Source: DAOPZC01 sp035353175 (GTDB lineage Bacteria > Verrucomicrobiota > Kiritimatiellia > RFP12 > UBA1067). Taken from it: a DNA stretch of 64,000 bases. A program made the translations under genes and the position numbers. The notes under the pieces are model-generated. The model had not been told where the DNA came from. It did no database searches and saw only the letters and a program-made list of their open reading frames with translations. Within the stretch, counting starts at the first letter, position 1; each line of letters opens with the position of its first letter. Location of the stretch: the NCBI GenBank assembly GCA_035353175.1, contig DAOPZC010000009.1:37048-101047 (forward strand), read 5' to 3'. Positions 46,127-54,052 of this stretch are shown here, in pieces.

Positions 46127-46564
46127 ATGCATATGACGCCTGTTTACTGGCTCTATGTGGGGATCGCGCTGATTCTTTTGGAGGTTATGACGCCCGGTTT
46201 GGTGTCGCTGTTTTTCGGCCTGTCTGCGCTGACGGTGGCGCTGATCGCCTGGCTGGTTGGCGACGGGTTCGGCCAGGTCTGGCAGTGGCTCGCCTTTTCC
46301 GCTTTCTCGGTCCTGTACATCCTGTTGTTGCGGAAGAGCCTGAAAAACGTTTTTAACGGCGACCGCGAGATCTCGGACAACCCGGCCGACGAATACACCG
46401 GTAAGCTGGCGGTCGTGACGGAGGCGGTCGCTCCGAACAAGCCGGGCCGCGTGGAGTTCGGAGGCACCACGTGGAAGGCCGAGGCGGAGCAGGATCTGGC
46501 GGCCGGCGCATCGGTCCGGATCACCGGCAAGAAAAATCTCACGCTCACGGTTCAGTCGGCATAA
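46127..46564 (+). CDS. NfeD-family membrane protein
   Basis: A 145-residue NfeD-like protein. Two or three membrane segments (YWLYVGIALILLEVMTPGLV, LFFGLSALTVALIAWLVG, WLAFSAFSVLYILLL) are followed by a soluble OB-fold domain (EYTGKLAVVTEAVAPNKPGR ... GASVRITGKKNLTLTV). NfeD proteins pair with SPFH/stomatin proteins, as here, where the SPFH gene starts 63 nt later. The pair is thought to organise membrane microdomains or quality control. ATG 46127 follows a full AAGGAGGT at 46113-46120; a GTG at 46100 upstream of that site is rejected. Confidence 0.88.
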   Translation: MHMTPVYWLYVGIALILLEVMTPGLVSLFFGLSALTVALIAWLVGDGFGQVWQWLAFSAFSVLYILLLRKSLKNVFNGDREISDNPADEYTGKLAVVTEAVAPNKPGRVEFGGTTWKAEAEQDLAAGASVRITGKKNLTLTVQSA

Positions 46565-46627
46565 AAACGTCGTATCGGACGGATCCGTCGGGGTCAGTCG
46601 GATCGATTCAACAAGGAGCAAGACATC

Positions 46628-47536
46628 ATGTTATACGTTACAGTGTTCATCGCGTTCGTGGTCGTCTACACGATTCTCAAGTGCGTGCGCATCGTCCCGC
46701 AGAAACAGGCGTTCATCGTGGAGCGGTTGGGCCGCTATCACTGCACGCTGGACGCGGGGCTGCACCTGCTGGTCCCCATCATCGACCGCGTTTCGTACAA
46801 GCATTCGCTGAAGGAGCAGGCCATCGACGTGCCGCCGCAGCAGTGCATCACGCGCGACAACATCACGGTCGAGGTGGACGGCATCCTCTACCTCCAGGTG
46901 ATGGATCCGGCCAAGGCCTCCTACGGCATCGGCAACTACCTCTTCGCCACCACGCAGCTCGCGCAGACCACCATGCGTAGCGAGATGGGCAAGCTGGAGC
47001 TGGACAAGAGCTTCGAGGAGCGCACGATGGTGAACATGGCGATCGTCGAGGCCGTGGACAAGGCCTCCGACCCCTGGGGCGTCAAGGTGACGCGCTACGA
47101 AATCAAGAACATCACGCCGCCGCAGACCATCCGCGACGCGATGGAGAAGCAGATGCGCGCCGAGCGCGAAAAGCGCGCGCTGATCGCCGAGTCCGAGGGC
47201 GACCGCCAGGCCAAGATCAACCGCGCCGAGGGCGACAAGCAGGAGGCGATCGCCAAGTCCGAAGGCGAGAAGATGAAACGCATCAACGAGGCGGCCGGCC
47301 GTGCGCAGGAGATACTCCTGGTGGCGGAAGCCCAGGCCAACGGCATCCGCCAGGTGGCGTCCGCGATCAGCTCCGACGGCGGCCTCGCCGCCGTGAACAC
47401 GCAGCTCGGTCAGCAGTACTTGACCGAGTTCGGCAAGCTGGCCAAGGCCAACAACACGATGATCATCCCGACGGACCTCGCGAATGTCGCGGGCGTGCTC
47501 AAGGCCGCCATGACCGTGATCAAAGATGTGAAGTGA
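46628..47536 (+). CDS. SPFH/Band 7 stomatin-like membrane protein (QmcA-like)
   Basis: A 302-residue slipin/stomatin-type protein. One N-terminal membrane anchor (VTVFIAFVVVYTILKCV) is followed by the Band 7 domain: QKQAFIVERLGRYHCTLDAG, VDGILYLQVMDPAKASYGI and VEAVDKASDPWGVKVTRYEI. A heptad-rich Glu/Ala/Lys stretch follows (about 175-235; REKRALIAESEGDRQAKIN). Such proteins oligomerise into cages at the inner membrane and modulate proteases. An AAGGAG site precedes ATG 46628. It is coupled in an operon with the NfeD gene. A GC hairpin follows the stop and separates it from the convergent hemolysin III gene. Confidence 0.93.
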   Translation: MLYVTVFIAFVVVYTILKCVRIVPQKQAFIVERLGRYHCTLDAGLHLLVPIIDRVSYKHSLKEQAIDVPPQQCITRDNITVEVDGILYLQVMDPAKASYGIGNYLFATTQLAQTTMRSEMGKLELDKSFEERTMVNMAIVEAVDKASDPWGVKVTRYEIKNITPPQTIRDAMEKQMRAEREKRALIAESEGDRQAKINRAEGDKQEAIAKSEGEKMKRINEAAGRAQEILLVAEAQANGIRQVASAISSDGGLAAVNTQLGQQYLTEFGKLAKANNTMIIPTDLANVAGVLKAAMTVIKDVK

Positions 47537-47561
47537 GCCGGTTCGGCAGATCGCGGAGCTT

Positions 47562-47602
47562 GTCTCACGCGGGTGCGGGGGCGGTGCCGAAAGGCGCCGC
47601 CC
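47562..47602. terminator. GNRA-capped GC hairpin between convergent genes
   Basis: GGGCGGTGCC (47579-47588), loop GAAA, GGCGCCGCCC (47593-47602): a 10-bp stem with one G-U. It abuts the hemolysin III stop codon and lies 42 nt after the SPFH stop. It has no T-run. Its flank GTCTCACGCGG and end GCGCCGCCCT resemble the element at 7794-7823. Confidence 0.55.
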
Positions 47603-48265
47603 TCATCGCATCATGACGTAGAAAAGCACGCAGAAGAAGTGACAGACCGTGCCCGCCAGCACGAAGAGGTGCCACACCGCGTGATGGAACGGCATGAGCC
47701 GCCACAGGTAGAAGACCGTGCCGAGCGTGTAGAGCCCGCCGCCGACCACCAGCCACGCCAGCCCTGCGGCGGGAAGGGAATCCATCAGCGGCTTGATGGC
47801 GATCACGACGATCCAGCCCATGCCGATATAGCCCAGGGTCGAGACGAAGCGCAGCTTGCCGGCCGTGAAAAGCTTGAAGATCACGCCCGCGACCGCCAAG
47901 CTCCACACGATGCCGAAGATCGTCCACGCGATGACGGGATGGGTCTGTCGCAGCGTGACCAGCGTGAAAGGCGTGTAGGACCCGGCGATCAGGAAATAGA
48001 TCGCCATGTGGTCGCAGATCTCCAGGACCTGCTTGGAGCGCTGGTGCGTGACCGCGTGATAGACCGACGAGACGGTGTAGAGCAGGATGATCGTGGCGCC
48101 GAAGACCGCGCCGCTGACGATCTTCCACACCACCTGCGTGCCGCTCTGCGCGCCGAAAACCACCATCAGGGCCAGCATGGCGGCACCGAAATGGCTTCCA
48201 ACGGCGTGGATGGCGCTGTGGGAAATCTCTTCCGCAACCGAATAATTTCTTGGGGTAAAACGCAT
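47603..48265 (-). CDS. Hemolysin III / PAQR-family membrane protein
   Basis: A 220-residue seven-helix membrane protein of the YqfA/HlyIII family, related to eukaryotic PAQR receptors. The conserved positions are present: EEISHSAIHAVG, SSVYHAVTHQRS, LEICDHMAIYFLIAGSYTPF and the closing FHHAVWHLFVLAG, whose histidines with the earlier His and Asp are proposed to bind zinc. The name comes from a Bacillus protein; pore formation is not established for most members. AAAGGT precedes ATG 48265. It lies 66 nt beyond the NfnB gene on the same strand, with a hairpin between, so it may be a separate unit or the tail of that operon. Confidence 0.9.
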   Translation of the reverse strand: MRFTPRNYSVAEEISHSAIHAVGSHFGAAMLALMVVFGAQSGTQVVWKIVSGAVFGATIILLYTVSSVYHAVTHQRSKQVLEICDHMAIYFLIAGSYTPFTLVTLRQTHPVIAWTIFGIVWSLAVAGVIFKLFTAGKLRFVSTLGYIGMGWIVVIAIKPLMDSLPAAGLAWLVVGGGLYTLGTVFYLWRLMPFHHAVWHLFVLAGTVCHFFCVLFYVMMR

Positions 48266-48299
48266 GGTGTTACCTTTCGGAACGCGGAATCAGCGGGCT

Positions 48300-48322
48300 G
48301 GGCGCTCCTCGGAGAGGCGCCC
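48300..48322 (-). terminator. Possible hairpin after the NfnB gene
   Basis: GGGCGC (48300-48305) and GCGCCC (48317-48322) form a 6-7 bp stem just beyond the NfnB stop. There is no T-run. It may attenuate read-through into the hemolysin III gene. Confidence 0.35.
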
Positions 48323-48331
48323 TTGCGGGCC

Positions 48332-49816
48332 TTACTTTTCCGCCAGATACGCGTTGATGGACGCGGCGGCGCGGCGGCCCTCGCCCATCGCGAGGATGAC
48401 GGTGGCGGCGCCGAGCACGATGTCGCCGCCCGCGTAGATGCCGTCGATGGACGTCTTGCCGTTCTCGTCCACGAGGATGTTCCCGTGTTTGTTGACGTCG
48501 AGGCCGGTGGTCGTCTGGCTGATCAGCGGATTGGAGCCGTTGCCGATCGCAACGATCACGGTGTCCACGTCCATCAGGAACTCGCTGCCCGTGAGGGGCA
48601 CCGGACTGCGGCGTCCCGAGGCGTCCGGCTCGCCCAGCTCGTAGCGCAGGCATTCGATCTGGGTGACGCAGTCGTTGGCGTCGCCGAGGATGCGCACGGC
48701 GTTCTGCAGCAGGTGGAAAAGGACGCCTTCCTCGCGCGCATGGGCGACCTCTTCCACGCGGGCCGGCATCTCTTTCTCGGTGCGGCGGTAGATCAGGTGG
48801 ACCTCTTCCGCGCCGAGCCGCAGCGCCATGCGGGCCGCGTCCATGGCGACGTTGCCGCCGCCGAGCACGGCGACCTTCTTGGAGTTATAGAGCGGCGTGT
48901 GGGCAATGGCGGTGTCGTACGCCTTCATCAGGTTCGCGCGCGTCAGGTATTCGTTGGCGGAGAAAACGCCCACGAGGTTCTCGCCCGGGATGTTCATGAA
49001 CTTGGGCAGCCCCGCGCCGGTGCCGACGAACGCCGCGTCGAACCCGTCTTTTTCGAGCAGGTCTTTGAGCTTGCGCGTGCGGCCGATCACGAAGTTGGTC
49101 TCCAGCTTGACGCCCATGGCTTCAAGGTTGTCGATCTCGTTCTGCACGATGGCTTTGGGCAGGCGGAACTCGGGGATGCCGTAGATCAGGACGCCGCCGG
49201 GCTTGTGGAACGCCTCGAACATCGTCACGTCGTGCCCCTCGCGGCGCACGTCGGCGGCCACGGTGATGCTGGCGGGGCCACTGCCGACGACCGCGACCCG
49301 CTTGCCGGTCGCGGGCTTGATCTTGGGGACGGACTGGTGGCCGCTCTCGCGCTGGAGGTCGGAGACGAAACGCTCGACGCGGCCGATGGCGACGGCCTTG
49401 TCCACATCCTTGAGGGCTTTGCCGAGCGTGCAGGGCGCCTGGCACTGCACCTCCTGCGGGCAGACGCGTCCGCAGACCGCGGGCAGCAGGCTGTTTTCGC
49501 GGATGACGGCCACGGCGTCGCCGAAACGGCCCTCGGCGGCGGCCTTGAGAAAATCGGGGATGCGGATCCGCACGGGACACCCGCTCACGCACGGGGCGTT
49601 CTTGCACTGGAGGCAGCGCTTGGCTTCGAGCTGCGCCTGTTCGGCGGTGTAGCCGAGCGCGACCTCGTTCATGTTGTGGCGCCGCACCTCGGGCGCCTGC
49701 GAAGGCATCTCCTGGGCGGGGATGGACATGCGGTCTTTGGGGGTGAGGGCTTTGCCGTCAAGCTCTGCCAGCTTGGCGGCGGCAGCGTGCTGAAGAGATT
49801 CGGGTGTTGCGTGCAT
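48332..49816 (-). CDS. NfnB-type NADPH-binding subunit (glutamate synthase small-chain family)
   Basis: A 494-residue flavoprotein of the GltD/NfnB/SudA family. The N-terminus binds two [4Fe-4S] clusters (CLQCKNAPCVSGCPVRI and CGRVCPQEVQCQAPC). FAD binds at VVGSGPASITVAADV and NADP(H) at AVLGGGNVAMDAARMA with YRRTEKEMPAR. GNGSNPLISQTT and GGDIVLGAATVILAMGEGRR close the FAD fold. Paired with the next gene upstream (NfnA type), it is most likely electron-bifurcating NADH-dependent reduced-ferredoxin:NADP+ oxidoreductase, typical of anaerobes; older annotation calls the pair sulfide dehydrogenase or glutamate synthase. No large glutamate synthase chain is present, which argues against the latter. 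Confidence 0.85.
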   Translation of the reverse strand: MHATPESLQHAAAAKLAELDGKALTPKDRMSIPAQEMPSQAPEVRRHNMNEVALGYTAEQAQLEAKRCLQCKNAPCVSGCPVRIRIPDFLKAAAEGRFGDAVAVIRENSLLPAVCGRVCPQEVQCQAPCTLGKALKDVDKAVAIGRVERFVSDLQRESGHQSVPKIKPATGKRVAVVGSGPASITVAADVRREGHDVTMFEAFHKPGGVLIYGIPEFRLPKAIVQNEIDNLEAMGVKLETNFVIGRTRKLKDLLEKDGFDAAFVGTGAGLPKFMNIPGENLVGVFSANEYLTRANLMKAYDTAIAHTPLYNSKKVAVLGGGNVAMDAARMALRLGAEEVHLIYRRTEKEMPARVEEVAHAREEGVLFHLLQNAVRILGDANDCVTQIECLRYELGEPDASGRRSPVPLTGSEFLMDVDTVIVAIGNGSNPLISQTTTGLDVNKHGNILVDENGKTSIDGIYAGGDIVLGAATVILAMGEGRRAAASINAYLAEK

Positions 49817-49894
49817 GGGTAAGGTTCAGGGTTGGAGGTTTGGGGTGGTGGGGTGCGCCTTCCCGCGGCGGCTTAGGGGCGGCCGTCCTGCCGG
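49817..49894. repeat. Spacer with AACC-type simple repeat between the Nfn genes
   Basis: On the minus strand the 78 nt between the two Nfn genes contain AACCTCCAACCCTGAACCTTACCC directly before the NfnB ATG, a low-complexity run of AACC-like units, preceded by GC-rich sequence. The run occupies the place where a ribosome site is expected, and none is seen. It resembles the other short repeats in the window. Confidence 0.35.
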
Positions 49895-50755
49895 TCAGGT
49901 GTGCGAAAGCGCGTTGGCCGCCGCATCGAGTTTGCAGTGGTGGTCTTTGTGATCCGCGTCTTCGCGCGGCTTGTAGGCGCGCAGGCGCTTCATCATGTTG
50001 TCGAAGTCCACCAGGTGGCCGTCGAACTCGGGGCCGTCCACGCAGACGAACTTGGTCTTGCCGCCGACCGTGACGCGGCAGCCGCCGCACATGCCCGTGC
50101 CATCGATCATGATCGTGTTGAGCGAGACGACGGTGTGCACGCCGTAGGGGCGGGTCGCCTCCGCGCAGAACTTCATCATGATGGGCGGTCCGGCGACCAC
50201 GGCCATGTCGGGTTTGGGCGTCCGCCCGCACACCTCTTTCAGGGGCTCGGTCACGAGCGCTTTTCGTCCGCAGGAGCCGTCGTCCGTGACGATGATCAGC
50301 TCGTCGGCGATCTTGCGCATCTCTTCCTCCATGATGAGGAGCGAGCGGTTGCGCGCGCCCATGATGAGGGTCACCTTGTTGCCGGCGGCCTTCATGGCTT
50401 GGGCGATCGGGTGGAGCGGCGCGACGCCGATGCCGCCGCCCACGCAGACCACGTGGCCGACGTTCTCGATGTGGGTCGGCTGTCCGAGCGGCCCGAGCAG
50501 GGCGGCGATGGTGTCCCCGACATTTTTTTCCGCCAGCAGGTGCGTGGTTTTGCCGACCGTCTGGAAAATCAGGTCGATCGTGCCCTTGTCCGGGTCCGCG
50601 TCGGCGATCGTGAGGGGGATGCGCTCGCCGACGGACGTGTCGATCTGCAGGATGATGAATTGGCCGGGTTTGCGCTCGCGGGCGATGAGCGGGGCCTCGA
50701 TCTCCATCCGGAAAACCTCAGCCGAGAGTTGTGTCTTTTTTACGATTTTATTCAT
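49895..50755 (-). CDS. NfnA-type NAD-binding/[2Fe-2S] subunit (dihydroorotate dehydrogenase electron-transfer family)
   Basis: A 286-residue ferredoxin-reductase-like protein (PyrK/SudB/NfnA family). FAD domain: KPGQFIILQIDTSVGERIPL; NAD domain: VCVGGGIGVAPLHPIAQAM and VVAGPPIMMKFCAE. The [2Fe-2S] ligands are in GTGMCGGCRVTVGGKTKFVC, and the family end DGPEFDGHLVDF is present. With NfnB it would bifurcate electrons between NAD, ferredoxin and NADP. ATG 50755 is chosen (MNKIVKKTQLS); longer starts add non-homologous residues. No clear ribosome site precedes it. The order NfnA then NfnB agrees with the usual operon. Confidence 0.88.
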   Translation of the reverse strand: MNKIVKKTQLSAEVFRMEIEAPLIARERKPGQFIILQIDTSVGERIPLTIADADPDKGTIDLIFQTVGKTTHLLAEKNVGDTIAALLGPLGQPTHIENVGHVVCVGGGIGVAPLHPIAQAMKAAGNKVTLIMGARNRSLLIMEEEMRKIADELIIVTDDGSCGRKALVTEPLKEVCGRTPKPDMAVVAGPPIMMKFCAEATRPYGVHTVVSLNTIMIDGTGMCGGCRVTVGGKTKFVCVDGPEFDGHLVDFDNMMKRLRAYKPREDADHKDHHCKLDAAANALSHT

Positions 50756-50862
50756 GGTCGTTGTCGCTTTGTCAATGGCGGATGAAAAACAATAACACGT
50801 TTGCCGCAGCCCCGCAAGACGCTGCGACAGACGGCGCAAGGGCCGAGTTCCGGTCGCCGGCC

Positions 50863-51702
50863 TTACAGCATGTCACGGATCTGGTTGGCCTCGCGGATGA
50901 GGGCTTCGAGCTTGTCGGGATCGTTATCCGCGATGCATTGCCGGAATGTTTGCAGCCGTTCCGAGAAGGCGTCGATCGCCGTGAGGATGTGTTCGCGGTT
51001 CTGCCTGAAGATCGGCACCCACATCTCGGGCGCGCTTTTGGCCAAGCGCACGGTGGAGGCGAAACCGCCGCCCGCCAGGCGCGGCACGGCATACCCCGCC
51101 TTCTCCTCGCTTTGGACGGCCAGCGAGAGCGCGTAGGCCGCCACGTGCGAGAGGTGCGAGACGTAGGCCGCGTGGCGGTCGTGCTGCTCGGAGCTCATGA
51201 ACTCAAACTTGAGCCCCACGGCGTGGAAGATTTCCAGCGCGGTCTTGCAGGCGTCCGGCGCACTCCATTCGAGGTCGCACAGCAGGACGGTTTTGTCTTT
51301 GAAGAGCCCTTCGAGCGCGGCGTCGGGGCCGGCGTTTTCGGTGCCGGCCATGGGGTGTGCCGCCACGTAGCGCTCGCGGTTCGGATGCTGCCGCACGGCC
51401 TCGGCGATCTGGAACTTGGTGGAGCCCATGTCGATCACGGTCTGCGTCGGGCGCACGCCGTCGAGCAGGTGCGGCAGGAGCGCCGCGATGGCGTTGACCG
51501 GAATGGCCAGCAGGAGCGCCTCGCTCTGCTGCAGCGCCTCTTCGGGGGAGACGATGCGATCGACGAGCCCGAGCTGCAGGGCGCGGGCGGCGTGTTCCCG
51601 CGAGGACTCTACGCCGAGCAGCTCCGAGGCGAGCCCCGCTTTGCGCAGGTCTTTCGCGAAGGAGCCGCCGATGAGGCCGAGGCCGATGATGCAGAGTTTC
51701 AT
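50863..51702 (-). CDS. tyrA: Prephenate dehydrogenase
   Basis: A 279-residue NAD(P)-dependent enzyme converting prephenate to 4-hydroxyphenylpyruvate in tyrosine synthesis. The Rossmann start is CIIGLGLIGGSFAKDLRKAG. Conserved DMGSTKFQIAEAV, AAHPMAGTENAGPDAA and SSEQHDRHAAYVSHLSHVAA mark the active site. No chorismate mutase or ACT domain is attached, so feedback control by tyrosine through ACT is absent. Its ATG (51702) overlaps the upstream amidohydrolase stop in ATGA. That is an odd partner: it implies co-translation of an aromatic pathway enzyme with a hydrolase of unknown substrate. Another hairpin (CGCAGC/GCTGCG, 50805-50826) lies downstream before NfnA. Confidence 0.93.
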   Translation of the reverse strand: MKLCIIGLGLIGGSFAKDLRKAGLASELLGVESSREHAARALQLGLVDRIVSPEEALQQSEALLLAIPVNAIAALLPHLLDGVRPTQTVIDMGSTKFQIAEAVRQHPNRERYVAAHPMAGTENAGPDAALEGLFKDKTVLLCDLEWSAPDACKTALEIFHAVGLKFEFMSSEQHDRHAAYVSHLSHVAAYALSLAVQSEEKAGYAVPRLAGGGFASTVRLAKSAPEMWVPIFRQNREHILTAIDAFSERLQTFRQCIADNDPDKLEALIREANQIRDML

Positions 51703-52541
51703 GAGGGGGCTTGGGGTTCGAGGTTGGGGAGGTTCAAAAGACGGGCGGCGTTGTCCCAGAGGATCTGCCGCAGCTCGGTTGGTGTGAACGGCTGGGCGAG
51801 AAAGGCGCCGAGCACCTGGGCGGGCACCTGCCACGGCGCGTCGGAACCGAAAACGATCTTGTCCGCGCCGTGGCGGCGGACCATGCGGAGGAGCTGCTCC
51901 TCGGGCATCCAGAAAAACGTGTGCGAGAGGTCCAGATAGAGGTTCTTGCCGATCAGCACCGCCTCCGACTCGTCCCACATCTGGAAGCCGCCGAGGTGCG
52001 CGGCCACCACCGCGAGCCGCGGGTAGCGCGCGAGCAGCGCGGCGATCGCCGAGGGCGTGGTGTGGAAGGGGGGCGTGAAGACGCGTTCGCCGCCCGCGTG
52101 CAGAAAGACGAAGAGGCCCAGGTCGGAACAGGTCTCCCAGACCGGTGTGACGCGCGGATCGTCCAGCGTGAAGGTCTGGTACTCGGGGTGCAGCTTGACG
52201 CCGCGGAAGCCGGCGGCCCGCGCCGCCGCCAGCACGCCGGGAATGTCGGACGTGTCGGGGTGGACCGTGGCGAGGCTGAAAACCGGGCCGCAGTTGTTGG
52301 CGGCGGCCCAGGCGTTGATCGAGTCGACCTGGGCCGGTTTTGTCGCGACCGGCAGGTTGAGCGCGCCGCGGATGCCGGACGCCTGGAGGTCGGCGATCAT
52401 GCCGCCGACCGTTCCGTCGAAGGCGGGCGGATTGCCGAAACGTTGGGCGAGAGATCCGACCGCCTTGCCCGCCAGCTGGTCGGGATAAAGGTGGACGTGG
52501 AAATCAAAAACTGGGCAAGGTGCTTGCATAGAAGCCGACAT
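51699..52541 (-). CDS. Amidohydrolase-family protein (amidohydrolase 2 type)
   Basis: A 280-residue TIM-barrel metal hydrolase or decarboxylase-like protein. The metal motif FDFHVHLYP opens the barrel; GFRGVKLHPEYQTF, FVFLHAGGERVF, VVAAHLGGFQMWDE and IVFGSDAPWQVP place the other ligands, with the last carrying the catalytic Asp. This pattern is the amidohydrolase_2 (ACMSD/dihydroorotase-like) branch, found with many substrates. The start is ATG 52541 or 52529. The stop overlaps the tyrA start by 4 nt, so the pair is coupled. The substrate is unknown; context does not settle it. Confidence 0.85.
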   Translation of the reverse strand: MSASMQAPCPVFDFHVHLYPDQLAGKAVGSLAQRFGNPPAFDGTVGGMIADLQASGIRGALNLPVATKPAQVDSINAWAAANNCGPVFSLATVHPDTSDIPGVLAAARAAGFRGVKLHPEYQTFTLDDPRVTPVWETCSDLGLFVFLHAGGERVFTPPFHTTPSAIAALLARYPRLAVVAAHLGGFQMWDESEAVLIGKNLYLDLSHTFFWMPEEQLLRMVRRHGADKIVFGSDAPWQVPAQVLGAFLAQPFTPTELRQILWDNAARLLNLPNLEPQAPS

Positions 52542-52578
52542 AGTGTAGACGGGACCCCCGGTCTGCGCAAGCGAAAGC

Positions 52579-54027
52579 TCACTGCGCGCGTCCGCGCGCT
52601 GGACGGCCGGGGCGGCCCGCCTCACCACTCGGCGGTTCACCGAAGAATTCGCGGCGGTGTTGCGCCGCGAGCGCTTGGAGACGGGCCGCCACATCGGGGT
52701 GGCGGTCGAGCACGCTGGCGGTCTCGCGGGGGTCCGCCGCCATGTCGAAAAGGGAGAGCCCGATCTCTTTTTTCTCATATGTTCCGGGCCGTCCGTCGTG
52801 TCCGGCTTTGACCAGCGAGCGGTAGGCGTGCGGCAGGTGGAGTTTCCAGCGACCGTCGCCGCTGAAAAGGCCTTCGAACGTTTTGCCCGTGGTGAAGGCA
52901 TAGTAGTCGTGCGGGTTTGCCGCGCCGGGCCGGCCGGCGATGAGATCCCAGACATCAAGGCCGTCGACCGGCGTCTGCGGCAGCGGCGCGCCGGCCAGGC
53001 GCGCGAACGTCGGCAGCAGGTCGATGGTGCAGAGCATCGCGTCCGAGACAATTCCCGGCCGGATGCGCCCCGGCAGCTTCATGACGCAGGCGCTGCGCGT
53101 GCCGCCGTCGAAGCCCGTGCCCTTGGCGTCGCGGTAAGGCGTCGCGCCCGCGTGGTTGCCGTAGGAGGACCAGGGACCGTTGTCCGAGGTGAAGACCACG
53201 AGGGTGTTGTCTTCGACGCCCGTTTCCCGCAGGGCGCGCATGATCTCGCCGACCGACCAGTCGATCTCCAGCATGACGTCGCCGTAGAGCCCCGCGCCGG
53301 ATTTGCCCTTGAAGCGTTCGCCGACGGCGAGCGGCACGTGCGGCATGCTGTGGGGCACGTAGAGGAAGAAGGGCTGGTCTTTTTTGCGCCGGATGAAATC
53401 GACGGCGTGCTCGGTGTACCACTGGGTCAGGCGGGTCTGGTCCTCGGGGGTCACGTCGTCGATGACGACCTTGCCGTTCTCCCAGAACTGGAGCGGGAAG
53501 GCGTCGAAGTGGCGCGACTCGGGATGGTGGCGCCACATGTCGTTGGAAACCATCAGGCCGCAAGACTCGTCGAAGCCGCGCGCCGGGGGACGCGTGTCGG
53601 GCTGGTCGCCGATGTGCCACTTGCCGAAGACGGCGGTGGCGTAGCCTTGCGGCTTGAGCACCTGCGCGATCGTCGGCCATTTCGGGTCCATGCCGCGGGC
53701 GCGCGGTCCGTGGGCGCCGACGAGCCCGGTGCGCTCGGGATAGCAGCCCGTGAGCAGGGCGCCGCGCGAGGCGGAGCAGATGGCCTGGGGCACGTGGAAA
53801 TTGGAGAAGCGGCAGCCGCCGGCGGCGAGCTGCCGCACGTTCGGCGTGTCGTAGGCGGGCGCGCCGAAGGGCCGGAAGTCCGCGAAGCCGGAGTCGTCGA
53901 GAAAGATCACCACGATGTTCGGCGGGCGGTCCGCATGCCCCGGCAAGGTGCAGGAGGCGGTCAGCCCGGCCGCTGCGCTCAGCCCTGCGGCTTTCAGGAA
54001 ATCGCGGCGGGAGGAAGAGGTGCGCAT
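52579..54027 (-). CDS. Tat-exported lipoprotein sulfatase (arylsulfatase A family)
   Basis: A 482-residue sulfatase. A twin-arginine signal SSRRDFLKAAGLSAAAG runs into a lipobox-like LTASC, so it may be a Tat-exported lipoprotein. Metal-binding D44-D45 lie in VIFLDDSGFAD. The formylglycine site is C84 in ICSASRGALLTGCYPERTG; it reads C-S-A-S-R where the textbook motif is C-x-P-S-R, a variant that anaerobic sulfatase-maturing enzymes can process. GKWHIGDQPD and FTSDNGPWSSYG supply the remaining ligands. It should hydrolyse sulfate esters on host or algal glycans, or related substrates. An AAAGGA site precedes ATG 54027. No maturase gene is in the window. It is 25 nt behind the YceH gene. Confidence 0.92.
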   Translation of the reverse strand: MRTSSSRRDFLKAAGLSAAAGLTASCTLPGHADRPPNIVVIFLDDSGFADFRPFGAPAYDTPNVRQLAAGGCRFSNFHVPQAICSASRGALLTGCYPERTGLVGAHGPRARGMDPKWPTIAQVLKPQGYATAVFGKWHIGDQPDTRPPARGFDESCGLMVSNDMWRHHPESRHFDAFPLQFWENGKVVIDDVTPEDQTRLTQWYTEHAVDFIRRKKDQPFFLYVPHSMPHVPLAVGERFKGKSGAGLYGDVMLEIDWSVGEIMRALRETGVEDNTLVVFTSDNGPWSSYGNHAGATPYRDAKGTGFDGGTRSACVMKLPGRIRPGIVSDAMLCTIDLLPTFARLAGAPLPQTPVDGLDVWDLIAGRPGAANPHDYYAFTTGKTFEGLFSGDGRWKLHLPHAYRSLVKAGHDGRPGTYEKKEIGLSLFDMAADPRETASVLDRHPDVAARLQALAAQHRREFFGEPPSGEAGRPGRPARGRAQ

Positions 54028-54052
54028 GGTTCGTCCTTTCGCGTGGGGTGCG

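Noticed and set aside
46040..46621. A 193-codon minus-strand frame over the NfeD gene.
   Set aside because: NfeD has a perfect ribosome site, membrane segments and the SPFH partner; the antisense frame has no support.
47573..49822. A 749-codon plus-strand frame opposite the hemolysin III and NfnB genes.
   Set aside because: Both minus-strand genes have conserved motifs; the plus-strand product is low-complexity Arg/Ala/Asp/Gly text.
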